A stretch of 64,000 bases of DNA. Source: Bacteroidales bacterium UBA5762 (GTDB taxonomy: Bacteria; Bacteroidota; Bacteroidia; Bacteroidales; TTA-H9). Shown here piece by piece: positions 8,763-18,152 of this stretch. A program made the translations under genes and the position numbers. Within the stretch, counting starts at the first letter, position 1; every line of letters starts with the position of its first letter. The stretch is taken from the NCBI GenBank assembly GCA_002418865.1, contig DIEY01000098.1, forward strand, positions 13,806 through 77,805, given 5' to 3'. Under the pieces are notes generated by a model. The model ran no database searches. It was not told the origin of the DNA and saw nothing but the letters and a program-made list of their open reading frames with translations.

Positions 8763-9830
8763 ATGATGAGAAATAGAATATTGCTTAGAGCCATTGCCTT
8801 AATATTCATTATTTTGGGTCAGTTTTACTTGAAAATATTGGCCCAAGACACTAACAATGCCGGATTTCAGATGCGTGAAGCCTATTTTCAAAAATATAAA
8901 GATTTGGCTATTCGAGAGATGATGGAATATGGCATACCGGCGAGTATAAAATTGGCTCAAGCTGTATTGGAATCTGGAGCAGGTAATGGTGAACTGGCTA
9001 AAGTAGCCAATAATCATTTTGGTATTAAGTGCCATAAAGAATGGACTGGTGATAAGTTTTACAAGGACGATGATAGCCCTAACGAATGTTTTAGAAAATA
9101 TAATTCAGTTGAAGAATCCTATCGCGATCATTCCTTGTTTTTACGCTCCAGAGAACGATATTCTAATTTGTTTAGATTCGATATTTACGATTATAAAGCA
9201 TGGGCCTATGGTCTCAAAAGTGCTGGATATGCTACCAATCCGAATTATCCTCAACTTTTAATCAAAATAATCGAAGAGCATCAACTTACACGTTTCGATC
9301 ATCCTTTATCCGATACTTTATCTTTTACTTCTGCCTCTGTGAGTCCATCAAATCAAATAAAAGAAGATAATAATAATTTGGACTCTCATGAAATGCCCGG
9401 AAATTTGACAATTATAAAAACTTCTAAGGAAGGTAGAAAAATTTATAAAAATAACGATGTAAAGTTTATTGTTTATCAAACAGATGATACTCCCGTAAAA
9501 ATTGCTCAGGAATTTGACCTTTATACTTGGCAGATATTCGAATTTAATGATCTCGAATTGGAAACGGAGTTAAAACCTGGCGATATTATATACATAGAAA
9601 AGAAAAAGCGAAAAGCCAAGGAAGACTTTTACGTTGTTAAACCTAAAGACAACATGCATAAAATTTCACAAAAATTTGGGATGCAACTACATCATCTTTA
9701 TGATTTGAACCGAATGAACTTCGGTACCGAACCACAACAAGGAGATACTTTATGGTTGAATAAAAAAAAGCCTGCTAATATGCAAAATCCTTCTTCGGGA
9801 ATTTTTCGTATTTTTAACCCCAAAAATTAA
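8763..9830 (+). CDS. Exported glucosaminidase with two LysM domains
   Basis: A peptidoglycan hydrolase of 355 residues. A signal peptide (about residues 1-28, ending ILAQD) is followed by a FlgJ/GH73-type N-acetylglucosaminidase domain at about 35-180, with the likely catalytic Glu in AVLESGAGNGELA and the NNHFGIKC motif. Two LysM peptidoglycan-binding domains follow near residues 234-281 (FIVYQTDDTPVKIAQ) and 291-338 (YVVKPKDNMHKISQ). It should act in the periplasm on cell-wall glycan. ATG codons occur at 8763 and 8766. The gene is followed after 13 bases by ppnP on the same strand and probably shares its transcript. Confidence 0.92.
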   Translation: MMRNRILLRAIALIFIILGQFYLKILAQDTNNAGFQMREAYFQKYKDLAIREMMEYGIPASIKLAQAVLESGAGNGELAKVANNHFGIKCHKEWTGDKFYKDDDSPNECFRKYNSVEESYRDHSLFLRSRERYSNLFRFDIYDYKAWAYGLKSAGYATNPNYPQLLIKIIEEHQLTRFDHPLSDTLSFTSASVSPSNQIKEDNNNLDSHEMPGNLTIIKTSKEGRKIYKNNDVKFIVYQTDDTPVKIAQEFDLYTWQIFEFNDLELETELKPGDIIYIEKKKRKAKEDFYVVKPKDNMHKISQKFGMQLHHLYDLNRMNFGTEPQQGDTLWLNKKKPANMQNPSSGIFRIFNPKN

Positions 9831-9843
9831 TCTCCCAATCTGA

Positions 9844-10125
9844 ATGTTTGAAGTTATTGAATATCATAATGGATTAGTAAAATGCCTTTCTTTCGAGACA
9901 GAAGATGGTCAGGCAGTTATTGGAGTTATGGCGCCAGGAGAATTTGAATTTATTTCCGCCGGTAACGGATACTTTACTGTAATTTCTGGGATAATTTTTA
10001 TTATGCTCCCTAGCCATTTAGTTTGGAAACCTTATAAACCTTACGAAACAATCATTATTCCAACAGACATCAAATATAAGGTAAAATGCTCTGCCAATGC
10101 GTCGTTTAAATTGATATACCAGTAA
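9844..10125 (+). CDS. ppnP: Pyrimidine/purine nucleoside phosphorylase PpnP (DUF1255)
   Basis: A single-domain cupin of 93 residues matching the YaiE/PpnP family, which splits nucleosides with phosphate into a free base and ribose 1-phosphate. Diagnostic stretches are AVIGVMAPGEFEF, the YFTVISG strand and the C-terminal KVKCSANASFKLIYQ. E. coli PpnP has 94 residues, so the length fits. The start is 13 bases after the glucosaminidase stop, which implies co-transcription although no functional link is evident. Confidence 0.88.
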   Translation: MFEVIEYHNGLVKCLSFETEDGQAVIGVMAPGEFEFISAGNGYFTVISGIIFIMLPSHLVWKPYKPYETIIIPTDIKYKVKCSANASFKLIYQ

Positions 10126-10147
10126 TTGGCAAGCTGAGATTAAAAGA

Positions 10148-12934
10148 TTATTCGAGCCTCCAGATAACCATTTCACGATTATAAGTAGCCACAATAACTG
10201 GTTGTTTCTTCAATTTTTTACTATTGAATATTCCAGCGACATAAAAATTAGGAGCAGGAAAGGGTTTATCCGAAATAAGTCCTTTGTGATTGAAGATAAG
10301 AATACCCTCTTTTGGCCCTGCATTGACGATGAGAATGCTGCTAGTTCCTGAGTCTAGAATCAAAGGTTTTTCCTTTACAAACTCCTTGAATTGATGCTGC
10401 AAAAGAATATTCTTGAATCGGTCATAAACAATTAGTTGGTCCCCATCAAGGTAAATAAAATCCTGACTTCCATTTTTATCGAAATCTTCGTAAATAAAAA
10501 AATGATTTTTAGAAAAATTATCGAATACAGTTTTCTCTATGGGGCCTTTGGGACTAAGATAGACTAAATTTCCCGTTTGGTCGGTAGTGAGTATGGCTCC
10601 TTTTCGATTAGTTTCGTTTAAATAGAACTCTGAGTTTGATGAATTAGTAAAAGCTTGCTCGAATGCTTTGGCTTTTTTCCCATTTTCCTGAACCATTAAG
10701 ACCTGACCCGAAGCATAAGGTACAGCGAAATAATTTTTCCCTTCAAACTCGAAACGCTTAATGGTTTGGATTACTTGCCCTTTTAGTTTTGGTGGTTCCC
10801 AGCCTTTTATGGGTTTCCCTTTTATGTCGATGCAGTGCAATAAACTATCGGAGCCAGGGTAATAAATGCGGACGGTAGATTTTTTATCATTTGAAAAAAG
10901 AGAAGGCGGACCTGTGAGAGGTATATTAAGCGCAACAGGATATCCTGGTAGCAATTTACCTGAAGTCTCATAGGCATAAAGTTGAGTCTGGGTGATAAAG
11001 AACAAAACTTGCTTATTGTCAATTCTTATGGCTTCAACTCTGCAAAGAACATCATCCGACGATCCTTCGATTAGTTTTTTCCATTTGAGTGAGCCTTCTG
11101 AATCGAATAAGTAGGCGTTTTGTATCTGGTCGAAGGCCAAAACATAGCTTTTGCCTTGGGCCAAGTTATTCAATATTATGGGAGGTTTGGTGGATGGTTG
11201 GTCGAGTTGAACTTTCCATAATAAACGTTCGTCTGTGGGAATCTCGTTTAAATTATGGATAAGTAGTGTGTCGCTTGTTGTGTTGGTCGAAGTTTGAGAA
11301 GCAAGTATTTCATCATTGGCTGAACGGTGTTTTATAATTGTTGAAAGATATGGCATCGAGCCTTCTCCCGAAACTTGAACCGAAATGGCATCAAAAAGAG
11401 AAACTACGTGAAGATTAGCATCTAAATTGCCAGCCACTTCTGTGGCAAACAAAAAATGATGAAAAGCAGCAGCTTCAGTTGGATCGTAATAGAACCAAAA
11501 ATTCGTTTTTTCTTCTGATATTTCACGTATAGCTTTAAATCCTATCGTATTGATTAAAGTTTTTCCGCGTACATATTGTATTACGTAATCTTGAAGTATT
11601 TGAGGTTTGGTGGCCAAAAGGAAGTAATCATCTATTCTGTAATAATAGACCTTATTGAAATCAGGTAAAATGCTAGATAAAAAACTACCAAAAAATCGCT
11701 CAAAGTCTATTTTTCTGAATTCTCGCTGATTAATAGTAAAAGACTTTTCGCTTTCAGTTGAAGGTAAAGTTTCTTTAATCATTTCCTCGAAATGTTGAGC
11801 ATTGAGGGATCGCAGAATAACTAAGGAATTATCCAAGGGAGTTTCTTCTCCTGTATTAATGAGTGCTGAAACTATTTCGGCTATTTTAGCTTCTTTTAAA
11901 TTTTGTATTAATGAGATAGTTAGCTGATTTTCAGATTTTTGTGAGGTAGAAAGCGACAAAAGGTAATCATTATAGGAATCGATAAAACTATCGAAGTTGT
12001 CGAAGCACAAATAAATAAAGCTTGCAGTATGTTCGGGAATAAGATTGAGGGCGGTTGGCGCCTGAGGATGCTGGTTTCTAAATAGTCGTAAGAAATCTCC
12101 TGGTTGTGTTATTGAATAACCATTCAAAAGAAGTTTTTTCTTTTGGAAATAAATATCGAGAGAAGCATATTTTGCAAATCTTCTAAGTTTAGAATATCCA
12201 GGGATAAAATCGCTGGCTGGCCATTTTTTAAAGATTTCGGGCAGATAATCAAAATTGAGCAGCAAAGTAGCATCAACATTGTTGCCGGCTGATTTTAAAA
12301 GGTTTTGAACTTGTGGTTCGCTGTCAAGGCCTTTAGCTTTATTGATTTGTTGTAAACTCGAGGCCAAAACTTCAGCAGAGAAAGAGGCTATAAATATCTT
12401 GTGTCTGAAGGTATAATATAAAACCTGTTGTTGCTGGCCTATTCTCGAAGCGTTTATTTTATTGTATTTGTGTAGCTCAGCAGTGGTCGAAGCTGTCTTC
12501 GATGCATTATTCCCCAATAGGTTAGATAATGTCACTTCTTCAATATTCGTTGAACAAGGAAAAAGTAAAAGAAAATTAGTTTTCCCTGACGAGTTATTAT
12601 GGAAAGAAATCATTACCTCCTTATTTTTCAAAAAATCGTCAACATTGGTTTGCGATTGTAATAATGAATCTATTCCAACGATGCCTTGGTGAAGTTTCGA
12701 AAAAGTTTCCGTCATTTTAAGTGCATCCCAAACCTCATTATTGTTTTTTAGCTTTTCCCATAATTGTGAGGCGTTTTTTGTGATGAAAACCATACTGGCG
12801 TTTTGAGGCACAGCGTTGATAAGTTTATATTCACGAGCTGGCCCTTTAAGCAGTAACCAATATATTCCTCCGCCTAAGGATGGGATTCCCAAAGCTAACA
12901 AAATAATAGTAAGCCATTTTTTCCCTTGCTTCAT
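10148..12934 (-). CDS. Membrane-anchored protein: DUF3352-like region plus C-terminal beta propeller
   Basis: A 928-residue protein with an N-terminal membrane anchor (about residues 8-28, LTIILLALGIPSLGGGIYWLL) and no lipobox. Residues about 35-540 resemble the DUF3352-type proteins of Bacteroidota (VPQNASMVFITKNASQLWEKL), whose function is unknown. From about 570 to the end there are six or seven short repeats such as AYLFDSEGSLKWKKL, LYAYETSGKLLPGYP and LHCIDIKGKPIKGW, characteristic of PQQ/WD-like propeller blades, ending in MVIWRLE. A periplasmic scaffold or sensor role is conceivable but not shown. It stands alone, with a -7 box about 100 bases upstream. Confidence 0.7.
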   Translation of the reverse strand: MKQGKKWLTIILLALGIPSLGGGIYWLLLKGPAREYKLINAVPQNASMVFITKNASQLWEKLKNNNEVWDALKMTETFSKLHQGIVGIDSLLQSQTNVDDFLKNKEVMISFHNNSSGKTNFLLLFPCSTNIEEVTLSNLLGNNASKTASTTAELHKYNKINASRIGQQQQVLYYTFRHKIFIASFSAEVLASSLQQINKAKGLDSEPQVQNLLKSAGNNVDATLLLNFDYLPEIFKKWPASDFIPGYSKLRRFAKYASLDIYFQKKKLLLNGYSITQPGDFLRLFRNQHPQAPTALNLIPEHTASFIYLCFDNFDSFIDSYNDYLLSLSTSQKSENQLTISLIQNLKEAKIAEIVSALINTGEETPLDNSLVILRSLNAQHFEEMIKETLPSTESEKSFTINQREFRKIDFERFFGSFLSSILPDFNKVYYYRIDDYFLLATKPQILQDYVIQYVRGKTLINTIGFKAIREISEEKTNFWFYYDPTEAAAFHHFLFATEVAGNLDANLHVVSLFDAISVQVSGEGSMPYLSTIIKHRSANDEILASQTSTNTTSDTLLIHNLNEIPTDERLLWKVQLDQPSTKPPIILNNLAQGKSYVLAFDQIQNAYLFDSEGSLKWKKLIEGSSDDVLCRVEAIRIDNKQVLFFITQTQLYAYETSGKLLPGYPVALNIPLTGPPSLFSNDKKSTVRIYYPGSDSLLHCIDIKGKPIKGWEPPKLKGQVIQTIKRFEFEGKNYFAVPYASGQVLMVQENGKKAKAFEQAFTNSSNSEFYLNETNRKGAILTTDQTGNLVYLSPKGPIEKTVFDNFSKNHFFIYEDFDKNGSQDFIYLDGDQLIVYDRFKNILLQHQFKEFVKEKPLILDSGTSSILIVNAGPKEGILIFNHKGLISDKPFPAPNFYVAGIFNSKKLKKQPVIVATYNREMVIWRLE

Positions 12935-13036
12935 TTTGCTGCCTCAATTTGTTTGTGCTACTGAATTTTTGAAATTTTCCGGGATGAAGTAAACCATTTT
13001 CTCTCTGTTAGATACGGAAATATAATATTTTGTTTG

Positions 13037-13044
13037 CAAAATTA
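13037..13044 (-). promoter_or_regulatory. -7 promoter box upstream of the propeller protein
   Basis: TAATTTTG on the minus strand, 102 bases upstream of the gene that starts at 12934. Confidence 0.4.
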
Positions 13045-13097
13045 CACCTAAATATTAAGCTAAGTGTATGATTAAAATTACTTGGGGAAAGTAGTTT

Positions 13098-13697
13098 TTA
13101 TTTGAACGATAGACGTGTTTGTAAACTGATTTTAAAAGTTCGGCGGTGGTAAGGTGTAAGGCCATATTCATGAATTGCAAGTAAATGTTCTTTTGTGGCA
13201 TATCCCTTATTATGGTTCCATCCATATTGTGGATATTCTTCATGCAATTGATTCATAAACGAGTCTCTGTATGTTTTAGCTAAAATTGAAGCAGCTGCAA
13301 TACTTTCGTAAATACCATCGCCTTTTACTATACAAGCATATTCAATTTGATTATAAGGTTTAAATCGATTGCCATCGACTAATATAATGGTCGGGCGTAC
13401 GCTAAGTTGATCGAGTGCACGGTGCATAGCTAAAATACTGGCATTAAGTATGTTTAATTTTTCAATTTCTTCTTTTGTAGCAGTAGCTATGGAAAAACAA
13501 ATAGCTGTACTTTCGATGATTTCTTTTAGTTGTTCTCTTTTTTTGGGGTTAAGTTTTTTAGAATCGTTCAATCCTTCTGCCTGAAAGTTTTCGGGTAAGA
13601 TAACAGCGGCAGCAAATACCGGCCCTACAAGGCTTCCTCGACCTGCCTCATCACATCCGGCCTCTGTTAGCTCCAAATTATATTTTCGTTGTAACAT
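13098..13697 (-). CDS. rnhB: Ribonuclease HII
   Basis: An enzyme of 199 residues that nicks RNA embedded in DNA, for example 5' to single ribonucleotides. The N-terminal catalytic motif CDEAGRGSLVGPV is intact; NDSKKL, the ILVDGN strand carrying the third acidic residue, and AAASILAKTYRD all follow in the expected order. The length is normal. Its start abuts the stop of the DUF6427 gene, so the two, together with the deacetylase-like gene upstream, probably form one operon. Confidence 0.96.
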   Translation of the reverse strand: MLQRKYNLELTEAGCDEAGRGSLVGPVFAAAVILPENFQAEGLNDSKKLNPKKREQLKEIIESTAICFSIATATKEEIEKLNILNASILAMHRALDQLSVRPTIILVDGNRFKPYNQIEYACIVKGDGIYESIAAASILAKTYRDSFMNQLHEEYPQYGWNHNKGYATKEHLLAIHEYGLTPYHRRTFKISLQTRLSFK

Positions 13698-14681
13698 TTA
13701 ATGGATGATTTGAAGGTTCTGCAAAAAGGCAATTATAAAAAACAAATTTAATAAAATTTCACTTCTCCATGAACGCATAGGCTCGCTAAAATGTGCCGAG
13801 GCAAAAGCACTCAACGGAATGCTTACTAATCCTAGATGATAAATGAAAAATGTATTTGAGAATGTAGCCGACAAGAGTGAAAATACTAAAAACCATGTCA
13901 TTATCCAACTTGTTCGCCGAAATTGTATTGGCTTATGTAACAAACTAGTCATAGAGGTAAAAAATATATAGAGCGTTGTAATAGTAAAAACACTTATAAA
14001 TAACCATTCTAACCATGAAATGCCAAAAGAAATATTTGGTATGTCAAAAAATGCCAATGAAGTGAAAATATAATCTAAAGGTGAATAATTCAGCAAAAAC
14101 ATGATTCCTAAAATGAGGATAATTGGATTTAGAAAACCAAGCAAAGCCAATAAAAAATCTCTTCCTCTTGAAGAGCTATAATAAAGTGCTACTATCCAAA
14201 CAAATAGTATGAAAATGACTGCTGGAGGGTAGAAAAGAGTAGCTAAACCCGTGAAAAAACCTGCCCAGAACGATTTTTGAAAATTCGATTCAGATGAGGG
14301 AAAACCGAGGACATAAAGTAAACTGATGGATAAACAGATTATGGGTAAGCTTAGAGGATGAATGGTGCATAGGTTTGGATTATGACTAAAGATAACGATA
14401 AATAGAAACAAAGTTATGGTGCTTCGGTAAGGAACAAATTTTTTTGACCTGAGAGTAAAATAAAACATTAAGGCAAGGATAATAGTCAAAATCAGAGCCA
14501 TAATTCCTGCTCCTAGCCGATGGTTTAAAAGGCTACCCCATAACCATTTTTGCAGAGGAAATGCATCGAAAGCAACCGAAGGAGGTGGGTTCAATAAAGG
14601 GTTTAGCCACAATAAGAGGGTCATAAAACCCACGATAATAAATGGTCGGAATTGTCCTGTGCTCAAAAGCTTTCTCAACAT
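13698..14681 (-). CDS. DUF6427-like multi-pass membrane protein
   Basis: A 327-residue integral membrane protein. Around eight to ten hydrophobic segments alternate with short loops over the whole length, and there is no signal peptide. The size, the N-terminal MLRKLLSTGQFRPFIIVG stretch and its position beside a DUF7033-type protein fit DUF6427, a Bacteroidota family of unknown function. The gene lies 4 bases after the deacetylase-like gene and touches rnhB, so the three are likely co-transcribed. No catalytic motif was recognised. Confidence 0.65.
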   Translation of the reverse strand: MLRKLLSTGQFRPFIIVGFMTLLLWLNPLLNPPPSVAFDAFPLQKWLWGSLLNHRLGAGIMALILTIILALMFYFTLRSKKFVPYRSTITLFLFIVIFSHNPNLCTIHPLSLPIICLSISLLYVLGFPSSESNFQKSFWAGFFTGLATLFYPPAVIFILFVWIVALYYSSSRGRDFLLALLGFLNPIILILGIMFLLNYSPLDYIFTSLAFFDIPNISFGISWLEWLFISVFTITTLYIFFTSMTSLLHKPIQFRRTSWIMTWFLVFSLLSATFSNTFFIYHLGLVSIPLSAFASAHFSEPMRSWRSEILLNLFFIIAFLQNLQIIH

Positions 14682-14685
14682 GGTA

Positions 14686-16023
14686 TTAGGATGTTTCAGT
14701 TGAAGATGAAGCTCCCAAACTCACGATGGTTTCGTATATTTCGGGCCAACCTTTCCATCGGCCGCTGCCCCCATGAGTTTCATTGTGCCACAGAGTAATC
14801 AATGTACCCGAATAACGTTTTACTTCTTCTATATATGGTTTTACAAAATCTACAATTTGGTTTTCCGGAATCTTCAAGTAATCTTTTAATGTTCCGTCCA
14901 TAAACATAAAAGGATGAATCAGCAGAGAGGTGGGAGTGTCTAAATCGAGATCATAGAAAGGGAAAGGGATGCAGGTACCGGCTCTGAATCCAGGCTGATC
15001 GGCAAAACCCATAGTATAATCATCGGTAATTCCCCAATGGATGAGGTTGCGGTAGGTTTCGGGAAGACTAAGTTTCAAGAAATGCTGACGGCTATGCGTA
15101 ACTTGTCGATGCAAGCATTTGGATAAGTCTTCAATTTCTTTTTTTAATTTCTGAGGATTTTTATTTGAGGCATAAGAAGGATGAATTCCAACTATAGCAT
15201 AGTCGGCAATCCTTTTTATCAGAGTTCTAAAGGCTGGATTATAAATCGACAGATTCTTGTCGAATTGTCCGTAATCGCTAAAGAGAAAGAAAAATACGGG
15301 TTTTAGGCGATAAGATGAATGCAATAATTGTAAGGAATCAAAACTATCGAAAGGATCACGTTCTTTGCCCATTAATACCTGAGTTCGGCTTTTTATTTCT
15401 TCAAAATCTGCATGTAGCAAATTTTTTATGTATCCTCCGAGCGTTCTCAGAAATCCTTTATGTAAGTAACTATATGCTAAATCCACATCTATGGTAGGAA
15501 CATACTTGTAGGAAGTTTTATGGAACTGCAAATCGGGGAATTTTTTCAATAAAATAGAAACAATCATCTCTGCCCAATGATTCACAACTGCTTTATCGAG
15601 AAATCCTTCACGATAGGCTATGCTTTCTTTTGCCTGAAAGCGTCCATGTATATCTTTTCGACAAGGCAAATATTCTTCATAACGGCTCAACATGTAAAAG
15701 GATGAAGCAAAGGCATCAAAAGGCAAGGCCGAGTCTTTACTATAAACAGGGAAGAGCCCACCATGGGGCGAATATTTCCCCGTATCGACCCCTGCAATGT
15801 TTCTCTCAAATAATAATGAAACCGCCTCAAACCAAACTTCATTTTTCTGAAAACTTCCCCCATAAATCATCCTAGGTCCCTGCCAAGCAATGTATTCATC
15901 ATCATTGAGCGTAAATTCATGATTTATTCCCCATAACGTATTCAATAAGTAATGAAATGTGTATTGTAGTCGCTTGCTAAATTTTGGAATCTTTATCAGT
16001 AATCTGTCACCTGAATTGCTCAT
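14686..16023 (-). CDS. Polysaccharide deacetylase-like protein with DUF7033 N-terminus
   Basis: A cytosolic-looking protein of 445 residues. The N-terminal ~150 residues (DEYIAWQGPRMIYGG, PFDAFASSFYMLSRYEEY) match the DUF7033-type domain that precedes a NodB-like fold in Bacteroidota. The NodB-like barrel begins at VPTIDVDLAYSY, where TIDVD is the expected metal-binding strand, and continues through VGIHPSY and HPFMFMDGTL. Proteins of this sort may hydrolyse a carbohydrate amide, but the substrate is unknown. It heads a probable operon with the DUF6427 gene and rnhB. A -7 box (TACCTTTG) lies 63 bases upstream. Confidence 0.78.
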   Translation of the reverse strand: MSNSGDRLLIKIPKFSKRLQYTFHYLLNTLWGINHEFTLNDDEYIAWQGPRMIYGGSFQKNEVWFEAVSLLFERNIAGVDTGKYSPHGGLFPVYSKDSALPFDAFASSFYMLSRYEEYLPCRKDIHGRFQAKESIAYREGFLDKAVVNHWAEMIVSILLKKFPDLQFHKTSYKYVPTIDVDLAYSYLHKGFLRTLGGYIKNLLHADFEEIKSRTQVLMGKERDPFDSFDSLQLLHSSYRLKPVFFFLFSDYGQFDKNLSIYNPAFRTLIKRIADYAIVGIHPSYASNKNPQKLKKEIEDLSKCLHRQVTHSRQHFLKLSLPETYRNLIHWGITDDYTMGFADQPGFRAGTCIPFPFYDLDLDTPTSLLIHPFMFMDGTLKDYLKIPENQIVDFVKPYIEEVKRYSGTLITLWHNETHGGSGRWKGWPEIYETIVSLGASSSTETS

Positions 16024-16086
16024 AAATTTTCAATAATAACATGTTTTCGATTAAAAACTCGAGAAAGTTTCGCCTAATGGAAACCA

Positions 16087-16094
16087 CAAAGGTA
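16087..16094 (-). promoter_or_regulatory. -7 promoter box of the deacetylase-DUF6427-rnhB operon
   Basis: TACCTTTG on the minus strand fits TAnnTTTG and lies 63 bases upstream of the start at 16023. Confidence 0.45.
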
Positions 16095-16164
16095 CAAAGG
16101 CCCAACATATATTTATTTGACAAAAAACCATTAAGTTTGACGCCTGATTTTTATTATTGAGGGC

Positions 16165-17952
16165 ATGGATAATTTTATTGTTTCGGCAAGGAAATATAGA
16201 CCGAGTACTTTCGACGAAATAGTTGGGCAACAAAGTATAGTGCAAACCTTGAAAAATGCTATACGCACTCAGCAAATTGCTCAAGCTTTTTTATTTACAG
16301 GACCACGTGGCGTGGGTAAAACAACCACTGCACGAATCCTTGCCAAAACTATTAACTGCCTCAATCTTACACCCAACTTCGAACCTTGCAATCAGTGCGA
16401 TTCTTGCATGGATTTCAATAATAATACTTTACTGAATATTTTCGAACTTGACGCTGCTTCTAACAATTCTGTAGATAATATTCGTTCTTTGATTGATCAG
16501 GTGCGTATTCCTCCACATCATGGCAAGTATAAAGTATACATCATTGATGAAGTGCACATGTTATCGCAGAACGCCTTCAATGCATTTTTAAAGACACTCG
16601 AAGAACCTCCCGATTATGTGAAGTTTATTTTAGCCACAACCGAAAAACATAAGGTTATGGCAACCATACTTTCACGTTGCCAGGTATATGATTTCAAGCG
16701 TATTACTATCGAGGATATCGTTCACCAGCTTCAACATGTTGCTCAAAATGAAGGCATAAGTTATGAGATAGAAGCCTTGCATGTGATTGCCGAGAAGGCC
16801 GATGGTGCTATGCGCGATGCTCTTTCCATCTTCGATCAGTTGGTTACTTATTCTGGACGTCATCTCACTTACCAGAAAGTGGCCGAAAGCCTCTATGTGC
16901 TTAGTTATGAGGATTATTTCAAAATGAGTGAGTACTTGTTACATGGACAAACTAGCGATGCCCTTATTTTATTGAATGATATCATAGAACGTGGTTTTGA
17001 GGGGCAAATGTTTATCAATGGCTTGGGCAAACATTTTCGTAATCTTTGGTTGGCTAAAGACCCGGCTGCTGTTAAATTGCTCGAAGTCTCGGAAACAGTA
17101 GCGAATCTGTATATTACCCAAGCCCAAAAATGTTCTCTTCAATTTCTGGCTAAAGCCCTCAATCTCATCAACCAATGTGATGCCAACTACCGTATGAGTC
17201 TTAATAAAAGACTTGCCATTGAAATCACTCTTATTAATATTTGCCAGATAGAAAATCCTTTTACAAACTCCAAGCCCAACCCACAACCCGCCCCTACTCA
17301 TATTTCCGAGCCTAATGCTGAATATGCCCCCAAATCTTCACCCTCTGCCGCATCAGCTCCTTCTTCTTCTCAAGATCCCTTATCCTTACCTCCACAACCT
17401 AACCCATCTCTTTCATCAACTGGTCAAACTCCAAAATCTTCAACCAACATCGAAAATAATGCTACAAAGAATGGACTTTCTCATTTTGGATTGCAAACCG
17501 CTAACGTGCGAAAAATTATTAATCAGCCAGAAGAGCAAAATTCAAAAAAAATCGAAGAGAGTCAACAGCCATTGCCTCAAGGGAGAGAGTTCAGCGAAGA
17601 AGAGCTTTTAATGAAATGGGCATTTTTTCTCGAAGCTTTGAGTGAAAAGGAAGAAGTATTGGTATATTCGCTCAAAATGGCCAAACCACAAAAAGCTGAT
17701 AATCATACTATTGTATTCCAAGTGGTTAATGGCGTAATAAAGAATGATATTCTTAATAATCAAGAACGAATCTTGGATTTTTTTCGAACCGAATTCTCTA
17801 ATCCTAGTATAAAACTTCTCACAGAGATAATCCCCTCATCCGAAAACAATATAATGGCATACACTCCATTGGAAAGATTAAATGAGCTTTCAAAACGCAA
17901 CCCATTTGTTAAGGAATTTGTGCAAAAGTTTAATCTACAACCCGAGTTATAA
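16165..17952 (+). CDS. dnaX: DNA polymerase III subunit gamma/tau
   Basis: The AAA+ clamp-loader subunit of the replicative polymerase, 595 residues. Seen in order: YRPSTFDEIVGQ, Walker A GPRGVGKTT (about residues 48-56), the zinc-binding Cys cluster (CLNL...CNQCDSC, residues about 67-83), Walker B YIIDEVHML and the sensor/arginine-finger stretch ILSRCQ. Domains I-III end near residue 365, and a Pro/Ser-rich linker of about 80 residues leads to a tau-like C-terminal domain. There is no obvious A-run frameshift site for a shorter gamma form. It is divergent from the deacetylase operon. Confidence 0.96.
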   Translation: MDNFIVSARKYRPSTFDEIVGQQSIVQTLKNAIRTQQIAQAFLFTGPRGVGKTTTARILAKTINCLNLTPNFEPCNQCDSCMDFNNNTLLNIFELDAASNNSVDNIRSLIDQVRIPPHHGKYKVYIIDEVHMLSQNAFNAFLKTLEEPPDYVKFILATTEKHKVMATILSRCQVYDFKRITIEDIVHQLQHVAQNEGISYEIEALHVIAEKADGAMRDALSIFDQLVTYSGRHLTYQKVAESLYVLSYEDYFKMSEYLLHGQTSDALILLNDIIERGFEGQMFINGLGKHFRNLWLAKDPAAVKLLEVSETVANLYITQAQKCSLQFLAKALNLINQCDANYRMSLNKRLAIEITLINICQIENPFTNSKPNPQPAPTHISEPNAEYAPKSSPSAASAPSSSQDPLSLPPQPNPSLSSTGQTPKSSTNIENNATKNGLSHFGLQTANVRKIINQPEEQNSKKIEESQQPLPQGREFSEEELLMKWAFFLEALSEKEEVLVYSLKMAKPQKADNHTIVFQVVNGVIKNDILNNQERILDFFRTEFSNPSIKLLTEIIPSSENNIMAYTPLERLNELSKRNPFVKEFVQKFNLQPEL

Positions 17953-18152
17953 GTTATAAGTTATTACAATCTGAAATTCCTTTTTTTCGGTGGCAGTCGT
18001 GATATTAGACAGTGACATCACATAATAGTCATCTTTTTTCTTTTAACGTCTTTCTCTTTTACGATATCTTTTGGCCATCCCATATCAGTTCTTTCTCCAA
18101 AATGCGGACCATTGTCCATAATATAGAAAAACGAGCCATATAAGGAAACTTT
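17947..18152 (-). pseudogene. Possible decayed gene fragment behind dnaX
   Basis: The minus strand encodes a plausible protein stretch (VSLYGSFFYIMDNGPHFGER, then TDMGWPKDIVKEKDVKRKK). After a +1 shift near an A-rich run it continues DDYYVMSLSNITTATEKKEF and ends at a stop at 17947-17949 that overlaps the dnaX stop. An in-frame stop lies just upstream (TGA before KVSLYG). The composition looks coding, but no family was recognised and no intact start exists. It is offered as a remnant only. Confidence 0.28.

Noticed and set aside
16165..17952. Internal frameshift in dnaX to make a gamma form
   Set aside because: No long A-run with a following stem was seen near the end of domain III, so there is no support for programmed slippage.
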